A stretch of DNA of 64,000 bases, from positions 16,376 through 80,375 of the forward strand of contig JAFUHX010000057.1 of the NCBI GenBank assembly GCA_017474045.1, given 5' to 3'. Below are positions 1-7,728 of this stretch, piece after piece. Position numbers and translations under genes: made by a program. Position 1 is the stretch's first letter; every line of letters starts with the position of its first letter. A model generated the notes under the pieces. It made no database searches. It was not told the DNA's origin and was given only the letters and a program-made list of their open reading frames with translations. This DNA comes from Clostridia bacterium. GTDB taxonomy: Bacteria; Bacillota; Clostridia; Oscillospirales; Acutalibacteraceae.

Positions 1-134
1 CAACAAAACAGCAATTTTTCAATATTTATTTGATTATACCATTTTTTTATTAAAAAATAAACGCTTTTTTGAAAAAATCTTATTTTTAAAATTTATCATA
101 ATTCTTTGATTGATTTGAAAGGCATGATGTTAAA

Positions 135-830
135 ATGATTTATGTTACCGGTGATATGCACGGAATTTCTTCTCGTTTTGATGATCCGAGGCTTCGCTCT
201 TTAAAAAAGAACGACACTTTGATTATCTGCGGTGATTTCGGCTTTTTATGGGATGGCTCAAAGGACGAGCTGAATGTTTTAAAAAAGCTCAGCAAAAAAA
301 AATATAACATTTGTTTCATTGACGGAACCCACGAAAATTTTGATATGCTCAACAAGCTGAAAATCAAAAAGTGGAAAGGCGGAAAGGTGCATCAGATTGC
401 CGACAATATTTTTCACCTTATGCGCGGTCAGGTTTTCAACATTGACAACCAGAAGATTTTTACAATGGGCGGCGGTGAAAGTCCTGATATTGAAATTCGT
501 TTTGAAATGAACACCTGGTCAGAAATGGAAATTCCCACAAGAGATGAGCTTATTGAAGGTGTTGATAACCTTCAGAAATGCGGCGGAAAAATTGACATTG
601 TTATTTCTCACGAGCCGCCGGCAAAAATTAAAGATTTCCTCTTGCTTCAGACCAATTCGGAAGCCAGCATTACCGCTATTAATACCTATCTTGATGACGT
701 CAGCAGAACCTGTCAGTTCAAGCATTGGTACTTCGGCTCTCTCCACATGGATAAATTTATTTCCACAACTCATATTTGTGTTTTCAATAATGTTATCAAC
801 GCTGTAACAGGTGAACCCATCAAAAAATAA
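135..830 (+). CDS. Metallophosphoesterase family protein
   Basis: A 231-residue soluble protein of the calcineurin-like phosphoesterase fold. Visible metal ligands are D7 and H9 in GDMHG at the extreme N-terminus, D34 in GDFG, H66 in GTHEN (the GNHE-type motif with Thr for Asn), H159 in SHEPP and a late GSLH. Such enzymes use two metal ions to hydrolyse phosphoesters; the substrate cannot be read from the sequence. No signal peptide or membrane segment, so it is cytoplasmic. It is a single gene closed by a hairpin terminator shared with the convergent transporter. The start at 135 lies 12 nt from the nearest Shine-Dalgarno-like GAAAGG (117-122), and a 4-codon ORF (ATG 124 to TGA 136-138) overlaps it by ATGA, so initiation may be by coupling. 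Confidence 0.85.
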   Translation: MIYVTGDMHGISSRFDDPRLRSLKKNDTLIICGDFGFLWDGSKDELNVLKKLSKKKYNICFIDGTHENFDMLNKLKIKKWKGGKVHQIADNIFHLMRGQVFNIDNQKIFTMGGGESPDIEIRFEMNTWSEMEIPTRDELIEGVDNLQKCGGKIDIVISHEPPAKIKDFLLLQTNSEASITAINTYLDDVSRTCQFKHWYFGSLHMDKFISTTHICVFNNVINAVTGEPIKK

Positions 831-836
831 AAATCA

Positions 837-866
837 GGCTGTAAAAAACGTTTGTTTTTTACAGCC
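837..866. terminator. Bidirectional terminator hairpin
   Basis: A near-perfect 13-bp stem (GGCTGTAAAAAACG with its complement) and a 4-nt loop lie between two convergent genes. A-rich and T-rich arms on both sides allow use from either strand. Confidence 0.8.
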
Positions 867-874
867 GCTTCTTT

Positions 875-2332
875 TTATGCTGTTTCTGTTTCTGCCTCAG
901 CGGCAGCACGTCTTGCCTTAAGGTCAGACTCAACCTGAGCCTTGGTTTCATTTGAATAGCGAATACAAAGGAAAGGAATTAAATAGAGAATTGAACCGAG
1001 CGCAGGAAGAAGAATAAAAATTGGCCACTGTGCCTTATAAAAAGCTTCGCTCTGTCCATCAATTCCGAGACGGGCATCATAATGAAGAGCGGTTAAAACA
1101 AGTCCGCTGGTTATCAGCTTCAACGCGTCTTTAACCTTGTTTGTCAGATTTTGCATTGAGTTGCTGATTCCCTCAGTTCGCTTTCCGGTCTTCCACTCAG
1201 CGTATTCAATTGCATCACAAAGAATAGCTCTTTGAGCAATACCAATCATGTTTGAAGGAATTGCTGCAACAGCAAGAAGAGCTGCACAGGCAAGCATCTG
1301 AGGTATGGTATCAAAGCCGATAAAGAAAGCAATTATTCTGACAACGGTATTCATCGTTTGAGCAAGGATTACAGTTTTTCTCATTCCGCCGATTTTATTT
1401 GCAAGCTTTACAGCAAAAAACATACTGACTGAGCCCAAAGCACCAACAAGGAAGCCAAACACAGTCTGAACGGTTTCACCGTTAATAACTTTTCCTGCAA
1501 CTTCAACAGTAACACAATATTTAAAGAAATAAATCTGTGAAATTGCTCCACCGATAAAATCAAGAAGCTGAGAAAGAAGAAGCAAGAGAAGAATTTTGTT
1601 GTGGCGAAGCTCGGCAATATCTTTTAAAAGAGACTGCTGATTTTCCTTCGGAATATAAGCAACTCTTTCTTTTGTTTTATAAGCCAGACTCGAGATTAAT
1701 TCACCAATAAAGCCAAAGAAAATACCAAAGAAAACAAACAGCGTTTTTTCGCTGACTCCTAAGGCTTCTTTTGCGCCGATTACCATGGGAATCAGACCGG
1801 TAAAAATTCCTGCGGCGCCAACACCGATATTAAGCCACTGTGAAACACGCTCTCGTTCCTTTGCGTGAGGCGAAATCAAAGCCATCATTCCCCACAAGGC
1901 GACATCCTGGAATGAATAAGTAAAATCCCAGGCAAGATATATAGCAAGAATAATGCAAAGTGAAACAGTTTCGCTGACACCAAAATCAATGAATAAAAGA
2001 GCCGTTAACAATCCGACTATTATTGGTAACTTTCCAAGGTATGGATGAAGCTTCTGCCCCGGCTTTGTTTTTCTTCGGTCAATTAAGGTTCCGACAATCG
2101 GGTCATTGATTCCATCCCATATTCTTGAAAAGCCGGTTAAATAGCCAACCTTATCGGGTGAAATATGTAAAATATCAGTACAAAAGTAAAAAAGCCAGCC
2201 ATTAACAATTCCATAGGTAAGATTCTGACCCATAAGGGCTGCAGAATAAGAAAGAAGCTCTCTGTTTGGAACATTGCCCTCTTCAGCCTCTTTACTGAAC
2301 GGATTCCAAAGTTTCTTTTTTTCGTTTTCCAT
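875..2332 (-). CDS. GPH-family (MFS-type) sugar transporter
   Basis: A 485-residue polytopic membrane protein with about 12 hydrophobic segments. The N-terminal half has the glycoside-pentoside-hexuronide signature, a DPIVGTLIDRR segment around residues 76-86 followed by a Gly/Pro-rich turn, and a matching ISNSMQNL segment before the last helices. Members import mono- or disaccharides and glycosides with Na+ or H+. The charged C-terminal tail (KARRAAAEAE) is cytoplasmic. ATG at 2332 follows a GGGGATTTT ribosome site. It stands alone, divergent from the esterase gene; no sugar catabolic gene adjoins it, so the substrate is unknown. The epimerase-like gene at 3511 is the closest sugar-related neighbour. 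Confidence 0.85.
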   Translation of the reverse strand: MENEKKKLWNPFSKEAEEGNVPNRELLSYSAALMGQNLTYGIVNGWLFYFCTDILHISPDKVGYLTGFSRIWDGINDPIVGTLIDRRKTKPGQKLHPYLGKLPIIVGLLTALLFIDFGVSETVSLCIILAIYLAWDFTYSFQDVALWGMMALISPHAKERERVSQWLNIGVGAAGIFTGLIPMVIGAKEALGVSEKTLFVFFGIFFGFIGELISSLAYKTKERVAYIPKENQQSLLKDIAELRHNKILLLLLLSQLLDFIGGAISQIYFFKYCVTVEVAGKVINGETVQTVFGFLVGALGSVSMFFAVKLANKIGGMRKTVILAQTMNTVVRIIAFFIGFDTIPQMLACAALLAVAAIPSNMIGIAQRAILCDAIEYAEWKTGKRTEGISNSMQNLTNKVKDALKLITSGLVLTALHYDARLGIDGQSEAFYKAQWPIFILLPALGSILYLIPFLCIRYSNETKAQVESDLKARRAAAEAETETA

Positions 2333-2445
2333 AAAATCCCCAACGCATTATTGAATTCATAACGCGCCCTTTCATAATTTTAGAATAAAATTCCTTTTTC
2401 ATTTTAACTCTTAAAATCTGATTTGTCAAACAATAATATAAAATA

Positions 2446-2472
2446 TTGACAAAACAGCAAAAAATATATAAA
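2446..2472 (+). promoter_or_regulatory. Candidate sigma-A promoter for the esterase gene
   Basis: TTGACA at 2446-2451 and TATAAA at 2467-2472 with a short 15-nt spacer, 35 nt before the start codon. Confidence 0.4.
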
Positions 2473-2506
2473 ATTTAGATAATCAATTTAGAGCAAGGAG
2501 ATTGTT

Positions 2507-3409
2507 ATGGATATTTTTCAGCCTATTTTAAAAATTCTTTGGAAAAACACAGAGAAAATGGATAACAAGCGCATCGCTTCTCAGACCCCGATTGACTCAA
2601 TTAAAGAAATTTGTGACATCAGCTATCTTGAAGACGGAATGAAAGCCCACCTTCTTGACATTTATTATCCTGAAAGTGCTAAAGAAACCGATAAGCTTCC
2701 TGTTATTATTGATATACACGGCGGGGGCTGGATGTATGGCTACAAAGAGATTAACAAATATTTTTGTTTTAAACTGGCCGAAAAAGGCTTTTTGGTCGCT
2801 TCAATTAATTACAGACTGGCTGACACAGTTTATTTTGATGACCAGATTCGCGACATTTTTTCTGCTTTTCATTGGCTTAAAGAAAACCTTTCTTCCTACC
2901 CTGCTGACCTTAACAATGTTTTTCTTTGCGGCGACAGCGCAGGAGGACATTTTGCCTGCGTTTCTATGGCAACAGAAATCACTCCCGACTATCAGAAGGA
3001 TTTTGGTGTTACTGCAAGCGGTCTGAATTTCAAGGCAGTCGGCGCGATTTGTCCTGCCGTTGACCTTGCATCACCTGATATTGCCCTGAACATTCAGCTT
3101 AAAATGCTTCTTGGAGAAAAATACAAACAAAGCAAGCTTTATAAATACATGAACTTTGAAAAAATTGCATCTTATCGCTTGCCACCGTTTTATGTGGTTA
3201 CTTCTAACGGTGATTTTCTTCAGAAACAAGCCTTTAAGCTTTGGGATATTCTTGTTAAATATAATGTTGAATGTGAATTTGAAAACTACCGTGACAAAAT
3301 CAACGGAAAATATCTTCCTCATGTTTTCGGTGTTGTTGACCCATATACCGAGCCTGCAGAAAGATTTATTAAAAATATGACAGATTTCTTTAAATCAAAA
3401 ATTGTTTAA
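2507..3409 (+). CDS. Alpha/beta-hydrolase, esterase/lipase (HSL-like)
   Basis: A 300-residue cytoplasmic hydrolase. The oxyanion-hole motif HGGGW is at residues 71-75 and the nucleophile elbow GDSAGG at 142-147 with Ser144. D236 in NGDF and H272 in LPHVF complete a plausible Ser-Asp-His triad. This is the acetyl-esterase/HSL (BD-FAE-like) arrangement, acting on short acyl or carbohydrate esters; the natural substrate is not evident. ATG at 2507 has an AAGGAG site 7 nt upstream. The gene is monocistronic and followed by a stem-loop. It lies between a sugar transporter and an aldose-epimerase-like gene, which fits a role in carbohydrate ester use, but that is inference. Confidence 0.85.
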   Translation: MDIFQPILKILWKNTEKMDNKRIASQTPIDSIKEICDISYLEDGMKAHLLDIYYPESAKETDKLPVIIDIHGGGWMYGYKEINKYFCFKLAEKGFLVASINYRLADTVYFDDQIRDIFSAFHWLKENLSSYPADLNNVFLCGDSAGGHFACVSMATEITPDYQKDFGVTASGLNFKAVGAICPAVDLASPDIALNIQLKMLLGEKYKQSKLYKYMNFEKIASYRLPPFYVVTSNGDFLQKQAFKLWDILVKYNVECEFENYRDKINGKYLPHVFGVVDPYTEPAERFIKNMTDFFKSKIV

Positions 3410-3420
3410 CTAACTTAAGT

Positions 3421-3449
3421 TTTGGGCTGTAATATTTTTACAGTCCAAA
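3421..3449 (+). terminator. Stem-loop after esterase gene
   Basis: TTTGGGCTGTAA pairs with TTACAGTCCAAA with one G-T pair. The following T-run is weak. Confidence 0.5.
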
Positions 3450-3510
3450 TTCAAATTGATTTTTATTCAATAAATCGATTTACAATATAAGTATATGAAA
3501 GGTGTTAAGT

Positions 3511-4359
3511 ATGAGACACAGCATTGAAAATGAGCATTTAAAAATTACGGTTAAAGAATTCGGTTGTGAGCTTTCAAGCATTTATTCTAAAAAAACAGGT
3601 TTTGAATATCTTTGGCAAGGAGACGAAAAAATCTGGTCCGGTCAATCACCGGTTCTTTTTCCCATCGTTGGAAGACTTCTTAACGATGAATATTCATTTG
3701 ACGGAAAAACCTATAAAATGGCTAAACACGGCTTTGCAAGAAGATCTGAATGGGAGTTTCTTTCTTCAGACGAAAACAGTATGACCTTTTGTCTGATGGA
3801 TTCAGAAGAAACAAGGAAGAGCTATCCCTTCAGCTTTGAGTTTTATATTACATTCAAGCTTGAGGAAAACAAGCTTTTTGTTCTTCATGAAATCAGGAAT
3901 ACCGGAAAAGAAAAAATGTTTTTTTCTCTTGGTGCTCACCCGGCGTTTAACTGCCAAATCGGAGACAAGCTGATTTTTGAAAAAGCAGAAACTCTTGACA
4001 CCTTTAAGATCGACCTTGAAAGATCTCTCCTTCTTTCTGAAACTGTTTCAGTTTTGAAAAATGAAACAGATCTTGTTATTACCAAAGATATTTTTAACGA
4101 AGATGCCTTAATTTTTGAAGGCGTTAAATCTGAATTTGTTACGCTCAACACCAACGGTCACAGCGTTCGCTTTAATTTAGGTAAAGCTCCCTATTTAGGT
4201 ATATGGGCAAAGCCCGGTGCACCTTATGTTTGCATTGAGCCATGGTTAGGACTCAATGATTCTCCGGTTAAAAAAGATGATTTTTCTCAAAAAACAGGCA
4301 TTAATTGTCTTCTCGCCGGCGAGAAATTCAGCTATTGCTGGTCTGCTGAAATGACATAA
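3511..4359 (+). CDS. Aldose 1-epimerase-like protein
   Basis: A 282-residue protein of the galactose-mutarotase (LacX-like) superfamily. Seen are HGFAR at residues 73-77, GAHPAFN at 141-147 giving a second His, and CIEPWLGLND near residue 245, which supplies the acidic catalytic residue. These are the sugar-binding residues of aldose 1-epimerases, which interconvert alpha and beta anomers of free hexoses. No export signal. The ATG at 3511 is preferred over a GTG at 3502 because AAGGTG at 3499-3504 lies 6 nt upstream of the ATG and overlaps the GTG. It is a single gene with its own strong terminator. Confidence 0.85.
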   Translation: MRHSIENEHLKITVKEFGCELSSIYSKKTGFEYLWQGDEKIWSGQSPVLFPIVGRLLNDEYSFDGKTYKMAKHGFARRSEWEFLSSDENSMTFCLMDSEETRKSYPFSFEFYITFKLEENKLFVLHEIRNTGKEKMFFSLGAHPAFNCQIGDKLIFEKAETLDTFKIDLERSLLLSETVSVLKNETDLVITKDIFNEDALIFEGVKSEFVTLNTNGHSVRFNLGKAPYLGIWAKPGAPYVCIEPWLGLNDSPVKKDDFSQKTGINCLLAGEKFSYCWSAEMT

Positions 4360-4366
4360 GAAAACA

Positions 4367-4416
4367 AAACCTCCGACAAGGTAACACAGAAGATGTGTAA
4401 ACCGCGTCGGAGGTTT
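4367..4416 (+). terminator. Rho-independent terminator
   Basis: AAACCTCCGAC pairs perfectly with GTCGGAGGTTT around a 28-nt loop, then ATTTTTTT. It ends the epimerase-like gene and may also serve the convergent membrane-protein gene. Confidence 0.8.
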
Positions 4417-4449
4417 ATTTTTTTAGCAAACAGTTAAAAAGTATTACGC

Positions 4450-4890
4450 TTACAGCTCAATTCTGACACCGTTTTTCTGAAGAAGGGCAACAAAATCATC
4501 TTTGTTTTCATAAGATCTTGAAAACTTAAAAACAACATTTCCCTCAACATAAATGTGATAGCGAACCGTGTGACCATAGCGTTGTCTGTGATAAACAGTT
4601 TTAAGCATGGTTACCTGGTTAAAAGAATAGGTTGTTCCTTTAACGCTGAATCCGAAATCTCCATAGTAGAGTATATTGGTTTTTCTCAGATAGATCATAT
4701 ACGCAATACATCCGACAAAAACAACAGCCAATAAGCCAATATAGAGCATGATTTCATCATCAAAAATAATTTCGAAATCTCCTCCTGAAACAATAACAGT
4801 CAGAAGAAGAAGAAATACCATGGCACCAAGGAAAATTGCTGCACTTCTGATAATTGATTTTTTTGAAATTTTAAGTTCTTTTTTTTCCAT
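4450..4890 (-). CDS. Membrane protein of unknown function with two TM helices
   Basis: 146 residues. A basic N-terminus is followed by two membrane segments at about residues 13-35 and 46-68, then a beta-rich cytoplasmic domain (about 75-146) that resembles a small PH-like or YcxB-type domain, though I cannot assign the family firmly. The start at 4890 has a GGGGGATTTTAA site. It begins only 20 nt after the aconitase X small-subunit gene, so it is the third gene of that operon. A role beside aconitase X is not known from any family I recognise. Confidence 0.65.
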   Translation of the reverse strand: MEKKELKISKKSIIRSAAIFLGAMVFLLLLTVIVSGGDFEIIFDDEIMLYIGLLAVVFVGCIAYMIYLRKTNILYYGDFGFSVKGTTYSFNQVTMLKTVYHRQRYGHTVRYHIYVEGNVVFKFSRSYENKDDFVALLQKNGVRIEL

Positions 4891-4910
4891 TTAAAATCCC
4901 CCGAAAATAA

Positions 4911-5354
4911 TCAGTCAACAACAACCGTTCCGTCTTCTTTAACTGTTATTTTCATGTCGTCTTTAACATAATTGAGAAATTCATCGCCAAGACAGTCAAC
5001 TACAGGCATATTAACATCATCAAGCCATACATCAGCAAGAATAACACCTGAAGCGGCAAGAGAGTCTATATGGTTTGAAAACAGCATGCAAGCCGGCTGC
5101 CTTCCCATATCGCAGCAGCAATAAATAACAAGACCACCGGTTGTTGAGCCAATTGTCTGGGGAATGCAAAGGGCTTTTCCGTGCATTTGTTTTCCGTAGA
5201 GATCAGGATTGTTCTGGTCACCGCAGGTAGCTTCTTTATCGCCGAACTGAAGTGCCTTCTGGAAAGACGCAAGGGTGTTAAGTCCGCCATGAGAAACGAG
5301 AGCCGGAGCTGTTGCAGTACCGGGAATAATTACTCTTCCTTTAAACTCTTTCAT
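4911..5354 (-). CDS. Aconitase X small (swivel) subunit, DUF126
   Basis: 147 residues forming the swivelling domain of aconitase X (AcnX). The N-terminus has a GRVIIPGTATAPALVS segment and the middle an IGSTTGGLVIY segment with the Gly/Ser-rich pocket typical of the family. It pairs with the catalytic subunit encoded just upstream; in other AcnX enzymes the two are fused. The start codon overlaps the large-subunit stop by one base (TAATG), and its ribosome site GGAGGA lies in the last codons of that gene, so the two are translationally coupled. Confidence 0.88.
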   Translation of the reverse strand: MKEFKGRVIIPGTATAPALVSHGGLNTLASFQKALQFGDKEATCGDQNNPDLYGKQMHGKALCIPQTIGSTTGGLVIYCCCDMGRQPACMLFSNHIDSLAASGVILADVWLDDVNMPVVDCLGDEFLNYVKDDMKITVKEDGTVVVD

Positions 5355-6637
5355 TACTTGCTTCCTCCTTTTGTTATCTGAACAAGAATTTCGTCGTCGG
5401 TATAATATCTTGCTGTTGTGTAGGTTCTCAGCTTATTTGAAGAAGTTATAACAGGCATTTTTCCGCAAAGAGGATTGTTCATATACATAAGCGGGCAAAT
5501 ATAGGATGTTATAACGCCGGTTGCCTTAAGTCTTGCAGCGTAGGGTGTTTTTTCAAATTCCTTGAGAACTGCAGGAGCCGCTGTGAATACGGTTGGAACA
5601 ACAACCTTTTTGTTTCCTGAAGCCTTAAGTCCGGCTTCAACCTTGTCTGTCCAGTCTTTGAGCTGCTGAAGAGACATGTGGGGACATCCCATAAAGCAAA
5701 GTTTGGGTTTAGCATCTTTATTTTTCCAGATTACAGGATAGTTATTTTTCACCTTTTCAAGTTCTGCGTCGTCAATAACATAAACATTTGCATCATCTTT
5801 TACGAGAGCCTTACCCTGCTTTTTAGCTTCAGGAGTCAAGTTTTCAATATGATAAAGACCAACAGCACCGTTTGATGCAGTAGCGGCGCCAAAATCTTTA
5901 AGATAGGTACAAGCAGCATCATCAAGCTCAGTTCCAAGCCACTTATCAAGACCTTCAACATAGGGAACATCTTCCATAACCTTCATTCCGATTGCAGAAC
6001 CGAGAAGCTGTGCCTCAGGCTTTTTAGATGTTTCAACTTTAATTATCCAGCTTGCCTTTCTTCCTTCATCAGTAAGAAGTCCGAAATAAGGAACAAAGCC
6101 AACAACAGAACCCATAATATCAATTATTCCGGAGTTTCTGTTGCATTTTGCGCCTAAAACAGAGTTCGCGTAAACAACAGCAGAAGACTCAGACCAGCTG
6201 AGAACATCGCCTTCCTTGGGTTTGTTTCCAACTTCGTTCATGTAGCAAGTGCAGGTAAAGGCATCTTTTTCCATAAGACCGAGCTTATTAAGCTGGCCTT
6301 CATAGAAGTCCTGGCTGTTATACATGATTTTTTTGAAGATAAGATTCTGAATAAAATTGGAAGGTACGTTTTTATCTAAAGGACGGGGATCACACGAAAA
6401 TTTTTGTTTTGAAATTGCTCCGGCGTTTATAAGTTTATCCATAAGCTCATAAACGGGTTTCAAAGAACCAAGTCCGAAAGATGTTACAAGGTGGTTATAT
6501 TCACTTGTAACGGGAACCATTTTTTCGGCACCGAAGGTTTCTCCATACATAACCAAGGTTTTCATAACCTTAGCAAGAACTTCGCCCTTTTCACCGTTTA
6601 AAATGGCTTGTTGTTCATCGGTTAAAATCATTGACAT
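5354..6637 (-). CDS. Aconitase X catalytic subunit, DUF521
   Basis: 427 residues covering the full AcnX catalytic domain. Candidate cluster or active-site cysteines are C165 (KCNRNSG), C318 (FMGCPHMS) and C381 (YICPLMY), all in family-typical positions. Characterised AcnX enzymes are dehydratases: cis-3-hydroxy-L-proline dehydratase in bacteria and phosphomevalonate dehydratase in archaea. The bacterial split form with a separate swivel subunit occurs here. No mevalonate-pathway gene lies nearby, so hydroxyproline or a related hydroxy acid is the more likely substrate, but this is not proved. ATG 6637 is preceded by AGGAGG. It is the first gene of a three-gene operon with a clear promoter and a palindrome between promoter and gene. 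Confidence 0.88.
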   Translation of the reverse strand: MSMILTDEQQAILNGEKGEVLAKVMKTLVMYGETFGAEKMVPVTSEYNHLVTSFGLGSLKPVYELMDKLINAGAISKQKFSCDPRPLDKNVPSNFIQNLIFKKIMYNSQDFYEGQLNKLGLMEKDAFTCTCYMNEVGNKPKEGDVLSWSESSAVVYANSVLGAKCNRNSGIIDIMGSVVGFVPYFGLLTDEGRKASWIIKVETSKKPEAQLLGSAIGMKVMEDVPYVEGLDKWLGTELDDAACTYLKDFGAATASNGAVGLYHIENLTPEAKKQGKALVKDDANVYVIDDAELEKVKNNYPVIWKNKDAKPKLCFMGCPHMSLQQLKDWTDKVEAGLKASGNKKVVVPTVFTAAPAVLKEFEKTPYAARLKATGVITSYICPLMYMNNPLCGKMPVITSSNKLRTYTTARYYTDDEILVQITKGGSK

Positions 6638-6666
6638 TTGTTTTCCTCCTATTATTGTTTATCTCC

Positions 6667-6729
6667 TGTGAATAAGGTTAAAATAAACATTCACACTATT
6701 AGATTACACCTAAAAGCAATTTGTGTCAA
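6667..6729 (-). promoter_or_regulatory. Promoter plus palindromic operator of the aconitase X operon
   Basis: On the minus strand TTGACA (6729-6724) is followed after exactly 17 nt by TAATCT (6706-6701). Directly downstream, TGTGAAT (6667-6673) and ATTCACA (6689-6695) form a 7-bp inverted repeat with a 15-nt spacer, placed to block elongation. The half-sites resemble CRP/FNR-type TGTGA, but the spacer is much longer than theirs. Confidence 0.6.
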
Positions 6730-6760
6730 GAAGAAAAACCTTTGTAAATTAATATATAAG

Positions 6761-6806
6761 AAAAAAGGAAGACTCATCTCCTAAAAGACACAAATCTTCC
6801 TTTTTT
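6761..6806 (-). terminator. Terminator after the 53-aa gene
   Basis: AAAAAAGGAAGA pairs with TCTTCCTTTTTT across a 22-nt loop. It follows the stop of the small gene directly, in the gap before the aconitase X promoter. Confidence 0.7.
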
Positions 6807-6812
6807 AAAATG

Positions 6813-6974
6813 TTATTTTTCGTCTGCCGCTTTAATTATATCAGCGGCAATATCGTCAAGTTCTTTTACACTATTGAATTTCACACCGCTTTGCATAATT
6901 GATTCCTGAACAAAAGACGGCAAGGTTTTAAATTTTTCTCTTATTTCGGGAGAAAAAGCGTTTTGGTCTGACAT
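6813..6974 (-). CDS. Small hypothetical protein, 53 aa
   Basis: Begins MSDQNAFSPEIREKF. The ATG at 6974 is chosen because GGAGGTG lies 7 nt upstream; an ATG two codons earlier would leave only one base. The protein is acidic and helical, with a QESIMQSGV segment and a VKELDDIAADIIKAA helix, and has no membrane segment. I do not recognise a family, but the strong ribosome site, its own terminator and normal codon use favour a real gene. Confidence 0.7.
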   Translation of the reverse strand: MSDQNAFSPEIREKFKTLPSFVQESIMQSGVKFNSVKELDDIAADIIKAADEK

Positions 6975-7041
6975 TTTCATGCACCTCCATAATTTTATAT
7001 TTATCTTTTGCATATTATTTAAAATTATGCAAAAAAACTGC

Positions 7042-7070
7042 TTGACAAGTTCGTTTAATTATGATAAGAT
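7042..7070 (+). promoter_or_regulatory. Promoter of tRNA-Ala
   Basis: TTGACA 7042-7047, 17-nt spacer, TAAGAT 7065-7070; the tRNA begins 13 nt later. Confidence 0.8.
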
Positions 7071-7082
7071 ATCAAAGCACTT

Positions 7083-7158
<76 letters not shown>

Positions 7159-7191
7159 TTTGCGGAGTTATCTGTATGATCCGCCTCGGCC

Positions 7192-7223
7192 ATCCCTGCC
7201 GTGTAAAAATTAGGGATTTTTTT
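7192..7223 (+). terminator. Terminator after tRNA-Ala
   Basis: ATCCCT pairs with AGGGAT around a 14-nt loop, followed by a T-run. A short stem, so activity may be partial. Confidence 0.5.
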
Positions 7224-7250
7224 ATTACAAAAACCCCATTCGTATGTAAT

Positions 7251-7393
7251 GGAATTGGCAGCTTTGAGCTTGACCGCGTCCTGTGGACGATTGAGGGAAA
7301 GCGAAAAGGCGCAGCGGTCGAAATTCAGCGATGCGAACAGCGAGCTTCGAATTTCGGGCACCGCAAGAGTCTCGCGGAAGCGCGGCTGCCAAT
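7251..7393. repeat. GC-rich element with tRNA-Leu-like terminal repeats
   Basis: A GC-rich block in an AT-rich gap between tRNA-Ala and tRNA-Leu. It is bounded by a perfect 9-bp inverted repeat, ATTGGCAGC (7254-7262) and GCTGCCAAT (7385-7393). The left end, GGAATTGGCAG (7251-7261), is identical to 11 nt of the D-arm of the tRNA-Leu that follows. Inside are small stems such as GTCCTGTGGAC and GCGAACAGCGAGC. It has no credible coding content. Confidence 0.55.
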
Positions 7394-7414
7394 ATAAAAA
7401 ATATAATTTAATAT

Positions 7415-7502
7415 GCGGATGTGGCGGAATTGGCAGACGCGCTGGATTCAGGTTCCAGTGAAAGTTAATTTCATGTGGGTTCAAGTCCCATCGTCCGCAC
7501 CA
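7415..7502 (+). tRNA. tRNA-Leu(CAG)
   Basis: 88 nt with a long variable arm. Acceptor GCGGATG pairs with CGTCCGC, the anticodon loop TTCAGGT gives CAG, and CCA is encoded. Confidence 0.95.
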
Positions 7503-7503
7503 A

Positions 7504-7545
7504 AAAAGAAGTAACTTTTGATAAACAAAAGTTACTTCTTTTTTT
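7504..7545 (+). terminator. Terminator of the tRNA-Leu unit
   Basis: A long stem, AAAAGAAGTAACTTTTG with its complement, a 5-nt loop and a T-tract. Hairpin array A begins 3 nt after it. Confidence 0.9.
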
Positions 7546-7547
7546 AT

Positions 7548-7668
7548 CCAAGCCGCAGGCTTGGCATATCATCACGCGTCAGCGTGTATATCATCGCCGT
7601 AGGCGCATATCATCAGCCGAAGGCTGTATTACCTTAGACTTGATGAGATACAATGCTTCGCCTTGATT
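7548..7668 (+). repeat. Hairpin array A (ATATCATC linker class)
   Basis: Successive mini-hairpins: CCAAGCC-GCA-GGCTTGG, CACGC-GTCA-GCGTG, CGCC-GTA-GGCG, AGCC-GAA-GGCT, then after an inverted linker (GATGAGATAC) the imperfect CAATGC-TTC-GCCTTG. The first units are separated by CATATCATC or TATATCATC. The array starts 3 nt after the tRNA-Leu terminator and its last TTG belongs to the -35 box of the next gene. Its two ends match those of array B read on the minus strand. Confidence 0.8.
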
Positions 7669-7691
7669 GCTTTATAGAATTATGGTATAAT
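7663..7691 (+). promoter_or_regulatory. Promoter of the EamA-like gene, fused to array A
   Basis: TTGATT 7663-7668, 17-nt spacer, TATAAT 7686-7691. The -35 box is the 3' end of the last hairpin of array A. Confidence 0.75.
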
Positions 7692-7728
7692 CTATTAAAC
7701 TAACTTGAATTTGTGGAGGTAAAATTGT

